Assembly: GCF_900110075.1 (NCBI RefSeq)
Contig: NZ_FOCJ01000004.1
Coordinates: 124,001 to 188,000, forward strand
DNA length: 64,000 bases
DNA from: Paenibacillus sp. OV219
GTDB taxonomy: Bacteria > Bacillota > Bacilli > Paenibacillales > Paenibacillaceae
Direction: 5' to 3'
Part shown: piece after piece, positions 25,320 through 35,312 of the stretch
How positions within the stretch are numbered: position 1 is the stretch's first letter
Layout: every line of letters begins with the position of its first letter
Notes under the pieces: generated by a model
Seen by the model: only the letters and a program-made list of their open reading frames with translations
The model's database searches: none
Told to the model about the DNA's origin: nothing
Translations under genes and position numbers: made by a program

Positions 25320-28300
25320 TTAGTTGTCCGAGATAAGCTCAATCCACTCATTATACTCCGTTTGCAGCTTCGAGTATTCAATCTGCAGCTTGCTGTGCTC
25401 CGTTTGCAGCTTCGCATGTGACTCACGTTGCTGTTGCTCGGCTTGACCCGCTTCATGCAGCGCCGATTCTAGCTCCGCGAGACGTTCGCTAATTTGCTGC
25501 GCCTCCTGCTTCACTTTCATCGCATCCTCTTCGGTTAGCAGTAGCTGCTCAAGCAACCCTGCTTCCGCTTCCGCATGCGCTGCGGCTTCCCGCTTCGCAA
25601 GCTGAATCTCCGAATCAGCCGCCTGTACCTGATCATTCAGCTTCGAGGACGCTTCATCTGCGATCCGCTCGGCTTCCGCCATGTGCTGACGAGCTTCGCG
25701 CATCCATTCGAATGCGCGATCTTCAGCAGCTTGCAATCTGCTTGCAAGCTCTTCCTTCTGCTCAGCGAGCTGCTTCAGTTCCTGCTGCAGCGTATCACGA
25801 TGTTCCACCAGCAGTTGGTGCTCATAATTGCTGCTTTCAGTTACCTGATGCGTTTCTTTCAGCTGTGCGCGTAGCTCTGCGAGCTGTTCTTCAAGCTCTT
25901 GCATCGCTTCAAGGCGGTGCTGGTCTTCCTGCTGGAAGGAGGCAAGCGCCTGTTCTATCTTAGATACTGCGTTCTCTCGCTCGTGAAGCTCTTGTTCAAG
26001 ACGCTTTACTGTTTTGCGCAGTGAATCGTCCTGCTCAGCTGCTTCCAAGACGAACAGCTCTGCCTGCTCTTCTGCTTCCTTAAGCTTGGCTTGCAGCACG
26101 CTCAGCTCTCGTCCCGTTTCATCAAGCAATGAGGAGAGCGCTTCACGTTCGTTCTGCCACAAAGTCTTTGAACTCTCCGCAGCTTCTTCAAGCGTCGCAT
26201 AACGAAGCGTTAGCTCCGCACGGACCGCGTCTAGCTCTTGCTTATATCTAGTGGCAACAGCTTCCGCCTCTTGCGATCCTTCTTGCAGTGCTTCCTCAAA
26301 CAGCGCTTGACCAGTACTGCGCTCCTGCTCGAGCACAGTTGCAGCCTGTTTACGCTCTTTCTCAAGCTCAGCCTGATGCTTCTCGCGCATTTGTGCAATC
26401 GTTGCAGCTGCGTCTTCATTCGCCTCTGCTAGCGCTGCTGCAGCTTCTTCTCGCTCGGTTTCTAGTAAGCTTTGCAAGGCTACACGCAGCTCCGACAGCT
26501 GCTCCTCTGCCGCCGCGGCTGCTTGCGAAGCCTCACCGCGAATGCGGTCGAACCGCTCGCGCGCCGCTTGGCGAATACGCTCCACTTCCACCTCTGCATT
26601 CACGCGCGCTTGCTCCGCTTGCTGCTGCAGCTCTGCTCGCGTTTCCTCGAACATCTCCACTGCTGCAGCTGCTGCCGTCTCATGCATCAGACGTTCTTTG
26701 CTGAGCTCCTCGTCAAACGCGGCGAGCGCATCCGCTAGCTGCGCTTCTGCTGCTTGGCGTTCACTTGCAAGCTGCGCTTGAAGTACCGCACGTTCGCTCT
26801 CATGTTCTTCGCGAGCTGTGCGAAGTGCAATAGCTTGCTCTTCGAGCTCTAGCTCCTGCTCAAAGCGCTGCTCCGCCATCACTGCTCCCAGCTGCTCACG
26901 TAGCTGGGCAAGCTCCGCTGCTGCTGCATCGCGGAGTTCTGCCAGCTGCGCGGTAGCAGCTACTCGCTCGCGAGCCAGCTGTGCCCGGCCCGCTTCGAGC
27001 GCTTGCTCATGCTGTGCTTCAAGTGCCGCGCACTCGCGATCATGCTCTTCGCGAGCTGTGCGCAATGCGATGACTTGCACTTCGAGCTCGAGTTCCAGCT
27101 CGAAGCGCTGCTCCGCCATCGCCGCATCCAGCTGCTCACGCAGCTGCACAAGCTCTGCAGCTGCCAGTTCGCGCTCACTTGCCGCCTCGATTGCTGCCGA
27201 TTCTATCGCTTGCTCAAGCCGTCCTTGCAATTCCGAACGGACCTGCTCTAGCTCAACGCGAGCCGACTCTTGCTCGCTCGCCAGTTGCTTCTGCAGCTCC
27301 GACTTTACTTGCTCAAGCAGGACGCGAGCAGTTTCCTGCTCATTCTCCCGCTCCGCCGTAAGCTCTACCCACACGCGCTCCAGCTCCGCTTGGGAGGCCG
27401 CAGCCGCATCACGCTCACTCGCGAGCTGCGCCTCAAGCTCGCCTTGCACCTGCGAGAGCTCCTCTGCCGCGGCTATAACCGCTGCGTTCATGCGCTCTTG
27501 CAGTTCGGCGCTTGTTCGCTCCAGTTCTACGCGCGCTGCCACGCGCTCGCTCTCTAGCTGAGCACGAACTCGCTCTTGCTCCGCCGCTACAGCTTCGCGT
27601 TCACTCGCGAGCTGCGCCTCAAGCTCACTGCGTACTCGCTCCTGCTCTTCACGCGCGACTTCACGCTCGAATCCAAGCGTCTCCTCTGCGTTCTTACGCT
27701 CGATGAGCAGCTTCACCTCAAGCTCGGTACGCACCTTCGCTTGCTCCGCTACCGTCTTACGCTCGCTCTCAACCTGTGCTAACAGCTCTTTTCGCACGCG
27801 TTCAAGCTCTTCACTCGCGACTTCACGCTCGAACTCGAGCGTCTCCTCTGCGTTCTCACGCACATTCACGAGCTGTGCTTCCAGCTCGACTCGTACTCGC
27901 TCTTGCTCCGCTGCCGCTGCTTCACGCTCGCTCGTGAGCTGTGCTTCCAGCTCAACTCGTACTCGCTCTTGCTCCGCTGCCGCTGCTTCACGCTCGCTCG
28001 TGAGCTGCGCTTCCAGCTCGACTCGTACTCGCTCCTGCTCCGCTGCCGCTGCTTCACGCTCGCTCGTGAGCTGTGCCTCAAGCTCGACTTGCACTCGCTC
28101 AAGCTCAGCCGCTGCTGACTCGCGCTCACTTGCAAGCTCCGCTGCCGCGGTGCGTGCCGCTTCTTCCAGGCGCCCTTGCAAAGCTGCGCTTGTCCGCTCC
28201 AGCACTTTACGCGCTGCCTCTCGCTCGCTCTCAAACTCGCCGAGTACTCGCTCTTGCTCTGCAGCTGCTGACTCGCGCTCACTTGCAAGCAGCTTCTCCA

Positions 28301-29621
28301 GCTCGACTCGTACTCGCTCCTGCTCTTCACGCGCGACTTCACGCTCGAATTCGAGCGTCTCGTCCGCTTTCAGACGCTCACTTGCCAGCTTCGCCTCCAG
28401 CTCGGCTCGTACTCGCTCTTGCTCCGCTGCCGCTGCTTCACGCTCGCTCGTGAGCTGTGCCTCAAGCTCGACTTGCACTCGCTCAAGCTCAGCTACTGCT
28501 GACTCGCGCTCACTCGCTAGCTTTACCTCAAGCTCAAAGCGTACTCGCTCTTGCGCCGCCGCAGCCTCGCGCTCGCTAGCTAGCAACGCCTCCAGCTCGC
28601 CGCGAACCCGCGCCAGCTCCGCTGATGCCGCCTCACGCTCGCTTGCAAGTACATCGGCCGCTACGCGGACCGCTTCTTCCATGCGCCCTTGCAGAGCAGC
28701 GCTTGTCCGCTCTAGCTCTTCGAGCGAAGACTCACGCTCGCTCTCAAGCTGCGCTTCCAATTCGCTTCGTAATCGCTCTTGTTCTTCTCGCGCTACTTCA
28801 CGCTCGAACTCGAGCGTTTCTTCCGCGTTCTCGCGTTCACTCGCCAGCTTCACTTCCAGCTCGTCGCGAATCCGCGCCAGTTCCGCCGCTGCGGCATCAC
28901 TTTCACTCGCGAGCTTTGCCTCCAGCTCACTTCGTACTCGTTCCTGCTCTCCCACAGCCGCCTCGCGTTCACTCGCCAGCTGCGCTTCCAATTCACTTCG
29001 TACTCGCTCTTGTGCTTCTCGTGCTACTTCACGCTCGAACTCGAGCGTCTCTTCAGCATTCACACGCTCGCTCGCGAGCAACGCCTCCAGCTCGCTTCGT
29101 ACTCGTTCCTGCTCTCCCGCAGCCGCCTCGCGCTCGCTCGCCAGCTTCACTTCCAGCTCGTCGCGAACCCGCGCCAGTTCCGCCGCTGCGGCATCATTTT
29201 CACTCGCGAGTTTTGCCTCCAGCTCAGTTCGTACTCGCACTTGCTCATTACGCGCTGCTTGGCGCTCCGAAGCAAGCGTCTCCTCAGCATCCGCGCGTTC
29301 TGCATCGAACTGCTTCTGCAGTTCATCAAGCAGCAGCTTCAACTGCTCAAGCTCAGCAACCGCTACCTTGCGGCGCTGTTCGATCTCATGCATGTGCTCG
29401 TTCTCGCCGCGCAGCCGGAAAACATCTTCAGCCATATGTACGGCAGCAAGCATGGAAATTTTCGGTAAATCCAGCATGGGATATCCCTTTGCCAGCTTAT
29501 GCATATTCTCATCAACAAGCGCGGCAATGCGCTTGATGTATTCGGGATTTGTATGTCCTGCTAGTTTAAATTGGTTACCGTATATATCAACCGTTACTCG
29601 TGTCCGATCGGCAGCGTTCAT
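25320..29621 (-). CDS. Giant coiled-coil protein with an N-terminal ZapA domain
   Basis: A 1433-residue protein, ATG after AGGAGG. Residues 1 to about 85 (RTRVTVDIYGNQFKLAGH, HMAEDVFRLRGE) match ZapA, the FtsZ-ring stabiliser that is normally about 85 residues long. All the rest is Ala/Glu/Arg/Leu/Gln coiled coil. Between roughly 110 and 750 it is built of modules of 22 or 33 residues, i.e. two or three 11-residue units such as ASEREAAAAEQ + ERVRVELEAQL, or ASERVNAEETL + EFEREVAREAQ. The tail changes to 7-residue repeats (KLQTEHS, KLQIEYS). There is no membrane segment. It occupies the zapA position downstream of pheT. A role as an extended Z-ring scaffold is inferred; the ZapA identity of the head is fairly firm. 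Confidence 0.85.
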   Translation of the reverse strand: MNAADRTRVTVDIYGNQFKLAGHTNPEYIKRIAALVDENMHKLAKGYPMLDLPKISMLAAVHMAEDVFRLRGENEHMHEIEQRRKVAVAELEQLKLLLDELQKQFDAERADAEETLASERQAARNEQVRVRTELEAKLASENDAAAAELARVRDELEVKLASEREAAAGEQERVRSELEALLASERVNAEETLEFEREVAREAQERVRSELEAQLASEREAAVGEQERVRSELEAKLASESDAAAAELARIRDELEVKLASERENAEETLEFEREVAREEQERLRSELEAQLESERESSLEELERTSAALQGRMEEAVRVAADVLASEREAASAELARVRGELEALLASEREAAAAQERVRFELEVKLASERESAVAELERVQVELEAQLTSEREAAAAEQERVRAELEAKLASERLKADETLEFEREVAREEQERVRVELEKLLASERESAAAEQERVLGEFESEREAARKVLERTSAALQGRLEEAARTAAAELASERESAAAELERVQVELEAQLTSEREAAAAEQERVRVELEAQLTSEREAAAAEQERVRVELEAQLTSEREAAAAEQERVRVELEAQLVNVRENAEETLEFEREVASEELERVRKELLAQVESERKTVAEQAKVRTELEVKLLIERKNAEETLGFEREVAREEQERVRSELEAQLASEREAVAAEQERVRAQLESERVAARVELERTSAELQERMNAAVIAAAEELSQVQGELEAQLASERDAAAASQAELERVWVELTAERENEQETARVLLEQVKSELQKQLASEQESARVELEQVRSELQGRLEQAIESAAIEAASERELAAAELVQLREQLDAAMAEQRFELELELEVQVIALRTAREEHDRECAALEAQHEQALEAGRAQLARERVAATAQLAELRDAAAAELAQLREQLGAVMAEQRFEQELELEEQAIALRTAREEHESERAVLQAQLASERQAAEAQLADALAAFDEELSKERLMHETAAAAAVEMFEETRAELQQQAEQARVNAEVEVERIRQAARERFDRIRGEASQAAAAAEEQLSELRVALQSLLETEREEAAAALAEANEDAAATIAQMREKHQAELEKERKQAATVLEQERSTGQALFEEALQEGSQEAEAVATRYKQELDAVRAELTLRYATLEEAAESSKTLWQNEREALSSLLDETGRELSVLQAKLKEAEEQAELFVLEAAEQDDSLRKTVKRLEQELHERENAVSKIEQALASFQQEDQHRLEAMQELEEQLAELRAQLKETHQVTESSNYEHQLLVEHRDTLQQELKQLAEQKEELASRLQAAEDRAFEWMREARQHMAEAERIADEASSKLNDQVQAADSEIQLAKREAAAHAEAEAGLLEQLLLTEEDAMKVKQEAQQISERLAELESALHEAGQAEQQQRESHAKLQTEHSKLQIEYSKLQTEYNEWIELISDN
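27870..28133 (-). repeat. Four 66-bp tandem repeats inside the coiled-coil gene
   Basis: Near-identical units start at 27870, 27936, 28002 and 28068, exactly 66 bp apart. Each encodes one 22-residue double hendecad. They cover about residues 496-584 of the protein. Confidence 0.92.
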
Positions 29622-29876
29622 AGGGGTGATCCTCCTATAGGTTCATAAGTCAAAACTACAGTTCTATGCGACAATCGTTGCCATCATCCACATTCAATCA
29701 AGCAAAAAACGACGACTATTTTGCCTCCGATTCATACAAGGTCTTACAAATAGGATAAAGCCGCATCGAATATTCGTTCAGAGGCCGCACAGCACGTATC
29801 GCCTATTACTAAAATAGACAATATCCGTTTTTGCTTGGCAAAGAACTAATTCGATACGGCTTCCCGCATCTCCTGC

Positions 29877-32324
29877 CTATTTACGCAATTCTGCTGCAAA
29901 AGATTGTTCCAAGTTTGCTACAACCTTGCCGTGTAGCTCCGTTACTTCTTCATCAGTCAACGTACGCTCAGCATGGCGGTAAACGAGCGACAATGCGACA
30001 CTCTTCTTGTCTGCGCCGAGCTTCTCGCCCATGTAGATGTCGAAGATGCGAACCGACTCAAGCAGCTCGCCAGCGGTCTCGCGAACAGCGCCAACCAGCT
30101 TGCCTGCTTCAACCTCAAGACTCAATACGACTGCAATGTCCCGCTCCATCGCTGGGTAGCGAGGCAACGCTTTGTATACAATATCGAAGCTCGTCGCATC
30201 ATACAGCGGCGCCAGCTCTACTTCAAGCACATACGTATCGCCAAGATCGTGATCGTTCTGTGTCGTTGGGTGCAGTTGACCCATGTAGCCGATTGTCACA
30301 GGACCGCGTTCGCTATCGAACACAATGGCAGCCGTACGGCCCGGATGCATATGCTCCGGCTGTGCCGCCTCATAGCTGATGTCGCCACTTACGCCAAGCA
30401 GATCGACAATTGTTTCCATGATGCCTTTCAAATCGTAGAAGTCATACGCTTCTGCTTTGCGGTTCCAAGATGCCACATTTTTATTACCTGTAAGCAAAAT
30501 CGCCAAACGATGCTTCTCATGCGGCAAGCGAGTAAGCTCCGCCTCATCTGTATGGAAGACGCTGCCGATCTCGAAGATCGCGGCATCATCATTCTTCCGG
30601 TTGCGATTGTACGTCGCCGTCTCAAGCAGTTGCGGCAGCAGACTTGTGCGAAGCACACTGCGGTCCTCGCTCATCGGCAGTGCCAGTCGAACAGGGAACA
30701 GATCTGCGCCAGTCAAAGCCGGGAACAGCTTCGTGCGGTCTGGATGCGTGAACGAATAGCTGATCACTTCATGAAGGCCTGCATCTGTCAGACGCTTACG
30801 CAGCTCGCGGCGGATTGCCTGCGGCTTCGTCAGCGCACCAGTTGTTGCTGAGCCTTCAATTGCAGTAGTTGGAATGTTATCGTATCCGAACAGACGGGCT
30901 ACCTCTTCAATCAGATCGACGTCGCGCGTAATGTCGCCGCGGCGCGAAGGTGTCTGAACGGTAAATACCCCATCCGCCGACAATTCAAACGGGAATTGCA
31001 AACGACCGAAGATTGTCTCGACTTCAAGCTTCGACAGCTCCGTGCCGAGGTAACGGTTGATTTTATGGAGAGATACGCTGACAACGGTTTGCTTCGGTTG
31101 CTCTGTAAGCTCTTCGACGATGCCTTCAAGCACAAGACCGTCCGCATACTTCTCCATCAGTGCCGCTGCGCGATTAAGCGCAGGCACGACACGCGCCGGG
31201 TCTACGCCTTTCTCGAAACGAACGCTCGATTCCGAGCGAAGACCGACTTGGCGGGATGTCTTGCGGATCGTTCCGCCGTCGAAGCGAGCCGATTCCAGCA
31301 GAATATTGACCGTGCCGTCAGTAACTTCCGTTGTCGCACCGCCCATTACGCCTGCGAGCGCAATCGGCTCGCTGCCATTCGTAATGACGAGCATGCTCGA
31401 ATCCAGCTTGCGCTCCCCGCCGTCAAGTGTTTCCAGCACTTCGCCGTCATGCGCCATACGGACAACGATACGTCCACCTGCTACTTTATCTGCATCGAAT
31501 GCGTGTAGCGGTTGACCGTATTCGAGCAGAACGTAGTTCGTAATATCAACGACGTTGCTGATTGGGCGAATGCCTGCAGCCATAAGGCGGTTCTGCATCC
31601 ATTGCGGTGAAGGACCGATCTTAACGCCTTTAATATAACGTGCGGAATAGTGCGAGCACTGCTCCTTCGCTTCAATGCGGACGGACACATGCGCAGAAGT
31701 CAGCTCTGCCGCATCGCTTACGCGATTGTCCGGCAGCTTAACTTCACGGCCTGTCAGCGCGCCTACTTCATAAGCAACGCCAAGCATGCTCAGGCAGTCC
31801 GAACGGTTCGGTGTCAGATCAAGCTCCAGCACTTCATCATCAATAGCCAGCACATCAAGAATCGACGCGCCTACTTTAGTACCTTCAGGCAGAACGAGAA
31901 TGCCTTCCTGCTGCTCCTTAGGAAGCAGCTTCTCGTTAAGGCCAAGCTCCTTCGCTGAACAGATCATCCCCTGGGATTCAACACCGCGCAGCTTAGCGCG
32001 CTTAATTGCAAAGTCGCCAGGAAGCACTGCGCCGATTGTTGCTACCGGAACGAGCTGGCCTGCCGCAACGTTCTTCGCGCCGCACACGATTTGCAGCACT
32101 TCCGGGCCGCCAACATCAAGTGTACATACGCTCAGCTTATCTGCATCCGGATGCTTTTCACGAGTTAGCACATGACCAACTACGACGCCGGCTTTAACGC
32201 CTTTGTTACGGTTTTCAACGACGTCAATCTCAATACCGCCGCTTGTCATCAGTTCCGCCAGCTGCTCGCCGGTGTAACCGTTCAGATCTATATATTCACT
32301 TAGCCATTTATAAGAAACATTCAT
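29877..32324 (-). CDS. pheT: Phenylalanyl-tRNA synthetase beta subunit
   Basis: An 815-residue protein of full length. It begins MNVSYKWLSEYIDLNGY; residues 40-150 are the tRNA-binding OB domain (VVVGHVLTREKHPDADKLSV), followed by the B3/B4 editing domain (GPSPQWMQNRLMAAGIRPIS), B5 domain (SLHKINRYLGTELSKLEVE), a catalytic-like core and the C-terminal ferredoxin-like anticodon-binding domain (LPRYPAMERDIAVVL). It pairs with PheS as an alpha2beta2 enzyme that charges tRNA-Phe. It starts 18 nt after pheS and shares its T-box control. Confidence 0.97.
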   Translation of the reverse strand: MNVSYKWLSEYIDLNGYTGEQLAELMTSGGIEIDVVENRNKGVKAGVVVGHVLTREKHPDADKLSVCTLDVGGPEVLQIVCGAKNVAAGQLVPVATIGAVLPGDFAIKRAKLRGVESQGMICSAKELGLNEKLLPKEQQEGILVLPEGTKVGASILDVLAIDDEVLELDLTPNRSDCLSMLGVAYEVGALTGREVKLPDNRVSDAAELTSAHVSVRIEAKEQCSHYSARYIKGVKIGPSPQWMQNRLMAAGIRPISNVVDITNYVLLEYGQPLHAFDADKVAGGRIVVRMAHDGEVLETLDGGERKLDSSMLVITNGSEPIALAGVMGGATTEVTDGTVNILLESARFDGGTIRKTSRQVGLRSESSVRFEKGVDPARVVPALNRAAALMEKYADGLVLEGIVEELTEQPKQTVVSVSLHKINRYLGTELSKLEVETIFGRLQFPFELSADGVFTVQTPSRRGDITRDVDLIEEVARLFGYDNIPTTAIEGSATTGALTKPQAIRRELRKRLTDAGLHEVISYSFTHPDRTKLFPALTGADLFPVRLALPMSEDRSVLRTSLLPQLLETATYNRNRKNDDAAIFEIGSVFHTDEAELTRLPHEKHRLAILLTGNKNVASWNRKAEAYDFYDLKGIMETIVDLLGVSGDISYEAAQPEHMHPGRTAAIVFDSERGPVTIGYMGQLHPTTQNDHDLGDTYVLEVELAPLYDATSFDIVYKALPRYPAMERDIAVVLSLEVEAGKLVGAVRETAGELLESVRIFDIYMGEKLGADKKSVALSLVYRHAERTLTDEEVTELHGKVVANLEQSFAAELRK

Positions 32325-32342
32325 CTTTAGTTAGCCTCCTTC

Positions 32343-33374
32343 TCACATTCGGACAAACTGGCTCAGGAAGCGCAGATCGTTCGTATAGAAATGACGAATA
32401 TCGTCGATGCCGTACTTGAGGAGCGCGATACGCTCTACGCCCATACCGAATGCGAAGCCGCTGACTTCGTTCGGATCGTAGCCGCCCATCTCGAGCACAC
32501 GTGGGTGAACCATGCCGCAGCCGAGAATTTCGAGCCAACCGGTCTGCTTACACATCCGGCAGCCATGACCGCCGCATTGTACGCAAGTGACATCCACTTC
32601 AGCGCTTGGCTCTGTGAATGGGAAGAAGCTCGGACGCAGACGAATTTGCGCCTGCTTGCCGAACATTTGCTGCACGAATTGCAGCAATGTGCCTTTCAAG
32701 TCGCTCATACGGATGTTCGGCCCGATTACGAGGCCTTCAATCTGATTGAACTGGAACGAATGCGTCGCATCGTCATCGTCTCGACGATAAACTTTGCCCG
32801 GGCAAATCACTTTAACTGGCTTGCCGTTCATCGCTTTCATCGTGCGAACTTGCACCGGCGATGTGTGCGTACGCATCAGAATATCTTCCGTTACGTAGAA
32901 CGAATCCTGCATATCGCGCGCAGGGTGGTTCTTCGGCAGGTTTAGCGCCTCGAAGTTATAGTAGTCGGACTCAACCTCAGGACCTTCCGCAATGGTATAG
33001 CCCATGCCGATAAAAGCATCCTCGATCTCCTGCGCCACCTTGTTAAGCGGGTGGATCGCGCCTGCGCCAAGCTTCTTGCCTGGCAGCGTGACATCAATGG
33101 TTTCCTCGCGAAGGCGATTCTCTGTCTCTGCTTGCTGGAATGCAGCCTGCTTCGTCTCGATGACTTCTTCGATTGCCGCGCGGACTTCGTTGCCGACTTG
33201 CCCGATAATCGGACGCTCTTCAGCGCTCAGAGCACCCATACCGCGAAGAATTTCGGTGAGCGCACCTTTTTTGCCTAAATATTTGACCCGCAAATCATTC
33301 AATTGCTGCGGCCCGGCTACTTGCTGCAGCTCCTGCAGCGCCTCGGCGCGCAATGCTTCCAAACGCTCTTTCAT
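32343..33374 (-). CDS. pheS: Phenylalanyl-tRNA synthetase alpha subunit
   Basis: A 343-residue class II synthetase subunit. The N-terminal coiled coil ([17 protein letters not shown]) binds tRNA; the catalytic core contains [39 protein letters not shown] (motif 2 region), [14 protein letters not shown] and the C-terminal [18 protein letters not shown] (motif 3). It has the expected length. The T-box leader upstream regulates it by charging of tRNA-Phe. Confidence 0.97.
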   Translation of the reverse strand: MKERLEALRAEALQELQQVAGPQQLNDLRVKYLGKKGALTEILRGMGALSAEERPIIGQVGNEVRAAIEEVIETKQAAFQQAETENRLREETIDVTLPGKKLGAGAIHPLNKVAQEIEDAFIGMGYTIAEGPEVESDYYNFEALNLPKNHPARDMQDSFYVTEDILMRTHTSPVQVRTMKAMNGKPVKVICPGKVYRRDDDDATHSFQFNQIEGLVIGPNIRMSDLKGTLLQFVQQMFGKQAQIRLRPSFFPFTEPSAEVDVTCVQCGGHGCRMCKQTGWLEILGCGMVHPRVLEMGGYDPNEVSGFAFGMGVERIALLKYGIDDIRHFYTNDLRFLSQFVRM

Positions 33375-33402
33375 CTTCTGACCATTCCTCTCTTAAACAA
33401 AT

Positions 33403-33690
33403 AAAAAACGGTCCTCTCTCCCCGTAAGGGACGAAAGAACCGTGTTACCACCCTAGTTCGAACTCCTCCGCTATCAATCCTCGCGGAAAAATTCCTCAAA
33501 CTCCGGATATCGGCCGGAAAACCGGTACTCTCTACAAAGCTGTAGCTTTAGCAGCCACGCCCTTCAAGAGTCTGCTCGGAAGCGAACTTCGGCAGCCTGA
33601 TTTCCTAAAGACGCTCTCAATCTGTGGCGTCTTCTCCCTGTTAAGAAAGCACTGCGTACTCTTCTTCCTCATCGCATTTAAGATATATAA
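33403..33690 (-). promoter_or_regulatory. T-box leader of pheST
   Basis: On the minus strand the conserved T-box AGGGTGGTAACACGG lies at 33440-33454. It is followed by a terminator hairpin (33409-33442) ending in TTTTTT. Several hairpins that can form stems I-III lie between about 33480 and 33690. Uncharged tRNA-Phe should stabilise the antiterminator. I could not fix the specifier codon by eye; a Phe codon is expected from the downstream genes. The T-box explains the 374-nt gap before pheS. Confidence 0.9.
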
Positions 33691-33748
33691 CTTCTATTAT
33701 AAGTAATTATACTGTCACAGCGCAAGTCTTCTCCGCGAAAAGCTTGGA

Positions 33749-34498
33749 TTAACGTTTCTTCCGTGTTGCCGCCACGACAAGCGCTGCCGCTGCAAGCACC
33801 ACTGCTGCAATTGCAAGACCAAGCGTGACATTCGCTTTCGTACTGTCATCATCTGCTGTCATTGGCTGAGCTGTCTCTTGTGCCGAAGCAGATGCATCGT
33901 TCGTTGCTGCATTGCCAGTGGAGGTGTTGCTCGATCCCGCAGAAGCATTCGACGTTGCTGCGTTCTTGTCGCCAGCCGGCTCTGCCGATGTGCCGTTGCC
34001 GTGACTGTCCCCTTCTCCTGCAGCCGCCGCTGTAACCTTCGTTACGGAAGCTGGGTATTCCGCATCTTCGCCGCCAACCCATTCCACTAACGCTTTGTCG
34101 CTATACGTTTGGTACGCTTTCCATACGAGCTGTGTCGCGTCCTGTGCAACTTTGCCGGATACGCGGAAATCCGTAAACTCCGTCTGCGACAAGCCTGCGC
34201 CTTCCGCAGTCCACGTAATCGCGGTGATCGCCTTCGTATCTGCGTTGCGCTCAAGCTCGTATTTCCAGCCTGTTTTTGGCTCCACGCGGCTTACTTTTAC
34301 ACCGTCAGGCACTTTTACTTTAATAACCGTTGTTGTTACGTTCTCTTTCTCGCTCGGTACGCGAACCGAGAAGACTTGATAGCTGTTCTGCTCCGCTGTA
34401 GGAGGCTGCACCGTAACGTGCGCGCTTGCGATGCCTGCGAACAGGAATAGGGATAGTGCTGTTAGTGTAAGTACGGACCATTTTTTCAACTTATTCAT
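33749..34498 (-). CDS. ycnI: YcnI-like copper-binding protein (DUF1775)
   Basis: A 249-residue secreted protein. The signal peptide ends at ASA, leaving His as the first mature residue (HVTVQPPTAEQNSYQVFSVR), the copper ligand of the YcnI family. The DUF1775 domain covers about residues 27-150; a Ser/Ala/Asn-rich linker and a C-terminal membrane helix with a RKKR end (VTLGLAIAAVVLAAAALVV) follow, so it is anchored outside the membrane. It is the last gene of a copper block with a two-component pair and ycnJ. Confidence 0.9.
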   Translation of the reverse strand: MNKLKKWSVLTLTALSLFLFAGIASAHVTVQPPTAEQNSYQVFSVRVPSEKENVTTTVIKVKVPDGVKVSRVEPKTGWKYELERNADTKAITAITWTAEGAGLSQTEFTDFRVSGKVAQDATQLVWKAYQTYSDKALVEWVGGEDAEYPASVTKVTAAAAGEGDSHGNGTSAEPAGDKNAATSNASAGSSNTSTGNAATNDASASAQETAQPMTADDDSTKANVTLGLAIAAVVLAAAALVVAATRKKR

Positions 34499-34607
34499 TG
34501 TGGATTGCTCCTCCTCTTTATTCTCTACAGAGGAGTATAGCCCAGATTAATTTGGAGGGCATGACTCGATAGGGCTATATGATTGTTACAATAAATTGTC
34601 GGCTTGT

Positions 34608-35312
34608 TCATTTCTTCGGAATTAAACCCTTCTCAATCGCATAACGCGTAAGCTGAACCCTGTTATCCAAGTGAAGCTTCTGCAAAATGTTCTTCAGATG
34701 GTTCTTCACTGTATGCTCCGAAATGCCGAAGCTCTCCGCAATCTGCCGGTTGGAGCTGCCTGATGCGACCCCTTCAAGCACTTCGCGCTCGCGATGCGTC
34801 AGTGCGGTATGGTACGCTTCCTCCTCGGATGATCCTGCGCTGCTTCCCCCGCTTAGCGGTGTCCCGATTCCCTTGCTCCCGCCGTTAAACTCCTGCAGCA
34901 TCCGAAACGCCAGCTCTTTGGACAGCGGCGCCTCGTCAATCGCTACGGCGCGAAGGTATTCTAGCCACGCCGAAGGCGACAAGTTCTTAAGCAGGTAGCC
35001 TTGCGCCCCGCGCTTGATTGCTTCGAACAAATCGCTAATATCATCAGATACAGTCACCATAATGATCTTTATCCGAGGATCGATCGCTTTGATATGCTGC
35101 GTCGCTTCCATCCCGTTCATCACAGGCATATTTATATCCATCAAGACAAGATCCGGAACGAGCTCGGCAGCTAGCCTGACCGCCTCTTCACCGTTTACCG
35201 CTTCCCCTATAATGAAGAAATCCGCATCCCCGCTGACAATATCCCGCATTCCTTCACGACCATGCGGATGATCGTCCGCCAGCAGGACTGTAATCTGCTT
35301 CTGCTCGCTCAT
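34608..35312 (-). CDS. NarL/FixJ-type response regulator
   Basis: A 234-residue protein. The receiver domain has LLADDHPHGREGM and LVLMDINMPVMNG, whose Asp is phosphorylated, then VTVSDD and KRGAQGYLLKNL. The C-terminal LuxR-type helix-turn-helix is LTHREREVLEGVASGSSNRQIAES with SEHTVKNHLKNILQKL. Its first four bases overlap the end of the kinase gene (ATGA), so the two are coupled. Lying between ycnJ and ycnI, it probably controls copper genes, a role that a YcnK-type repressor takes in Bacillus. Confidence 0.92.
   Translation of the reverse strand: MSEQKQITVLLADDHPHGREGMRDIVSGDADFFIIGEAVNGEEAVRLAAELVPDLVLMDINMPVMNGMEATQHIKAIDPRIKIIMVTVSDDISDLFEAIKRGAQGYLLKNLSPSAWLEYLRAVAIDEAPLSKELAFRMLQEFNGGSKGIGTPLSGGSSAGSSEEEAYHTALTHREREVLEGVASGSSNRQIAESFGISEHTVKNHLKNILQKLHLDNRVQLTRYAIEKGLIPKK

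Noticed and set aside
27703-29640. A 645-codon Ser/Arg-rich open frame on the plus strand
   Set aside because: It is the exact complement of the Ala/Glu/Arg coiled-coil repeats. Their biased codons remove stops from the other strand.
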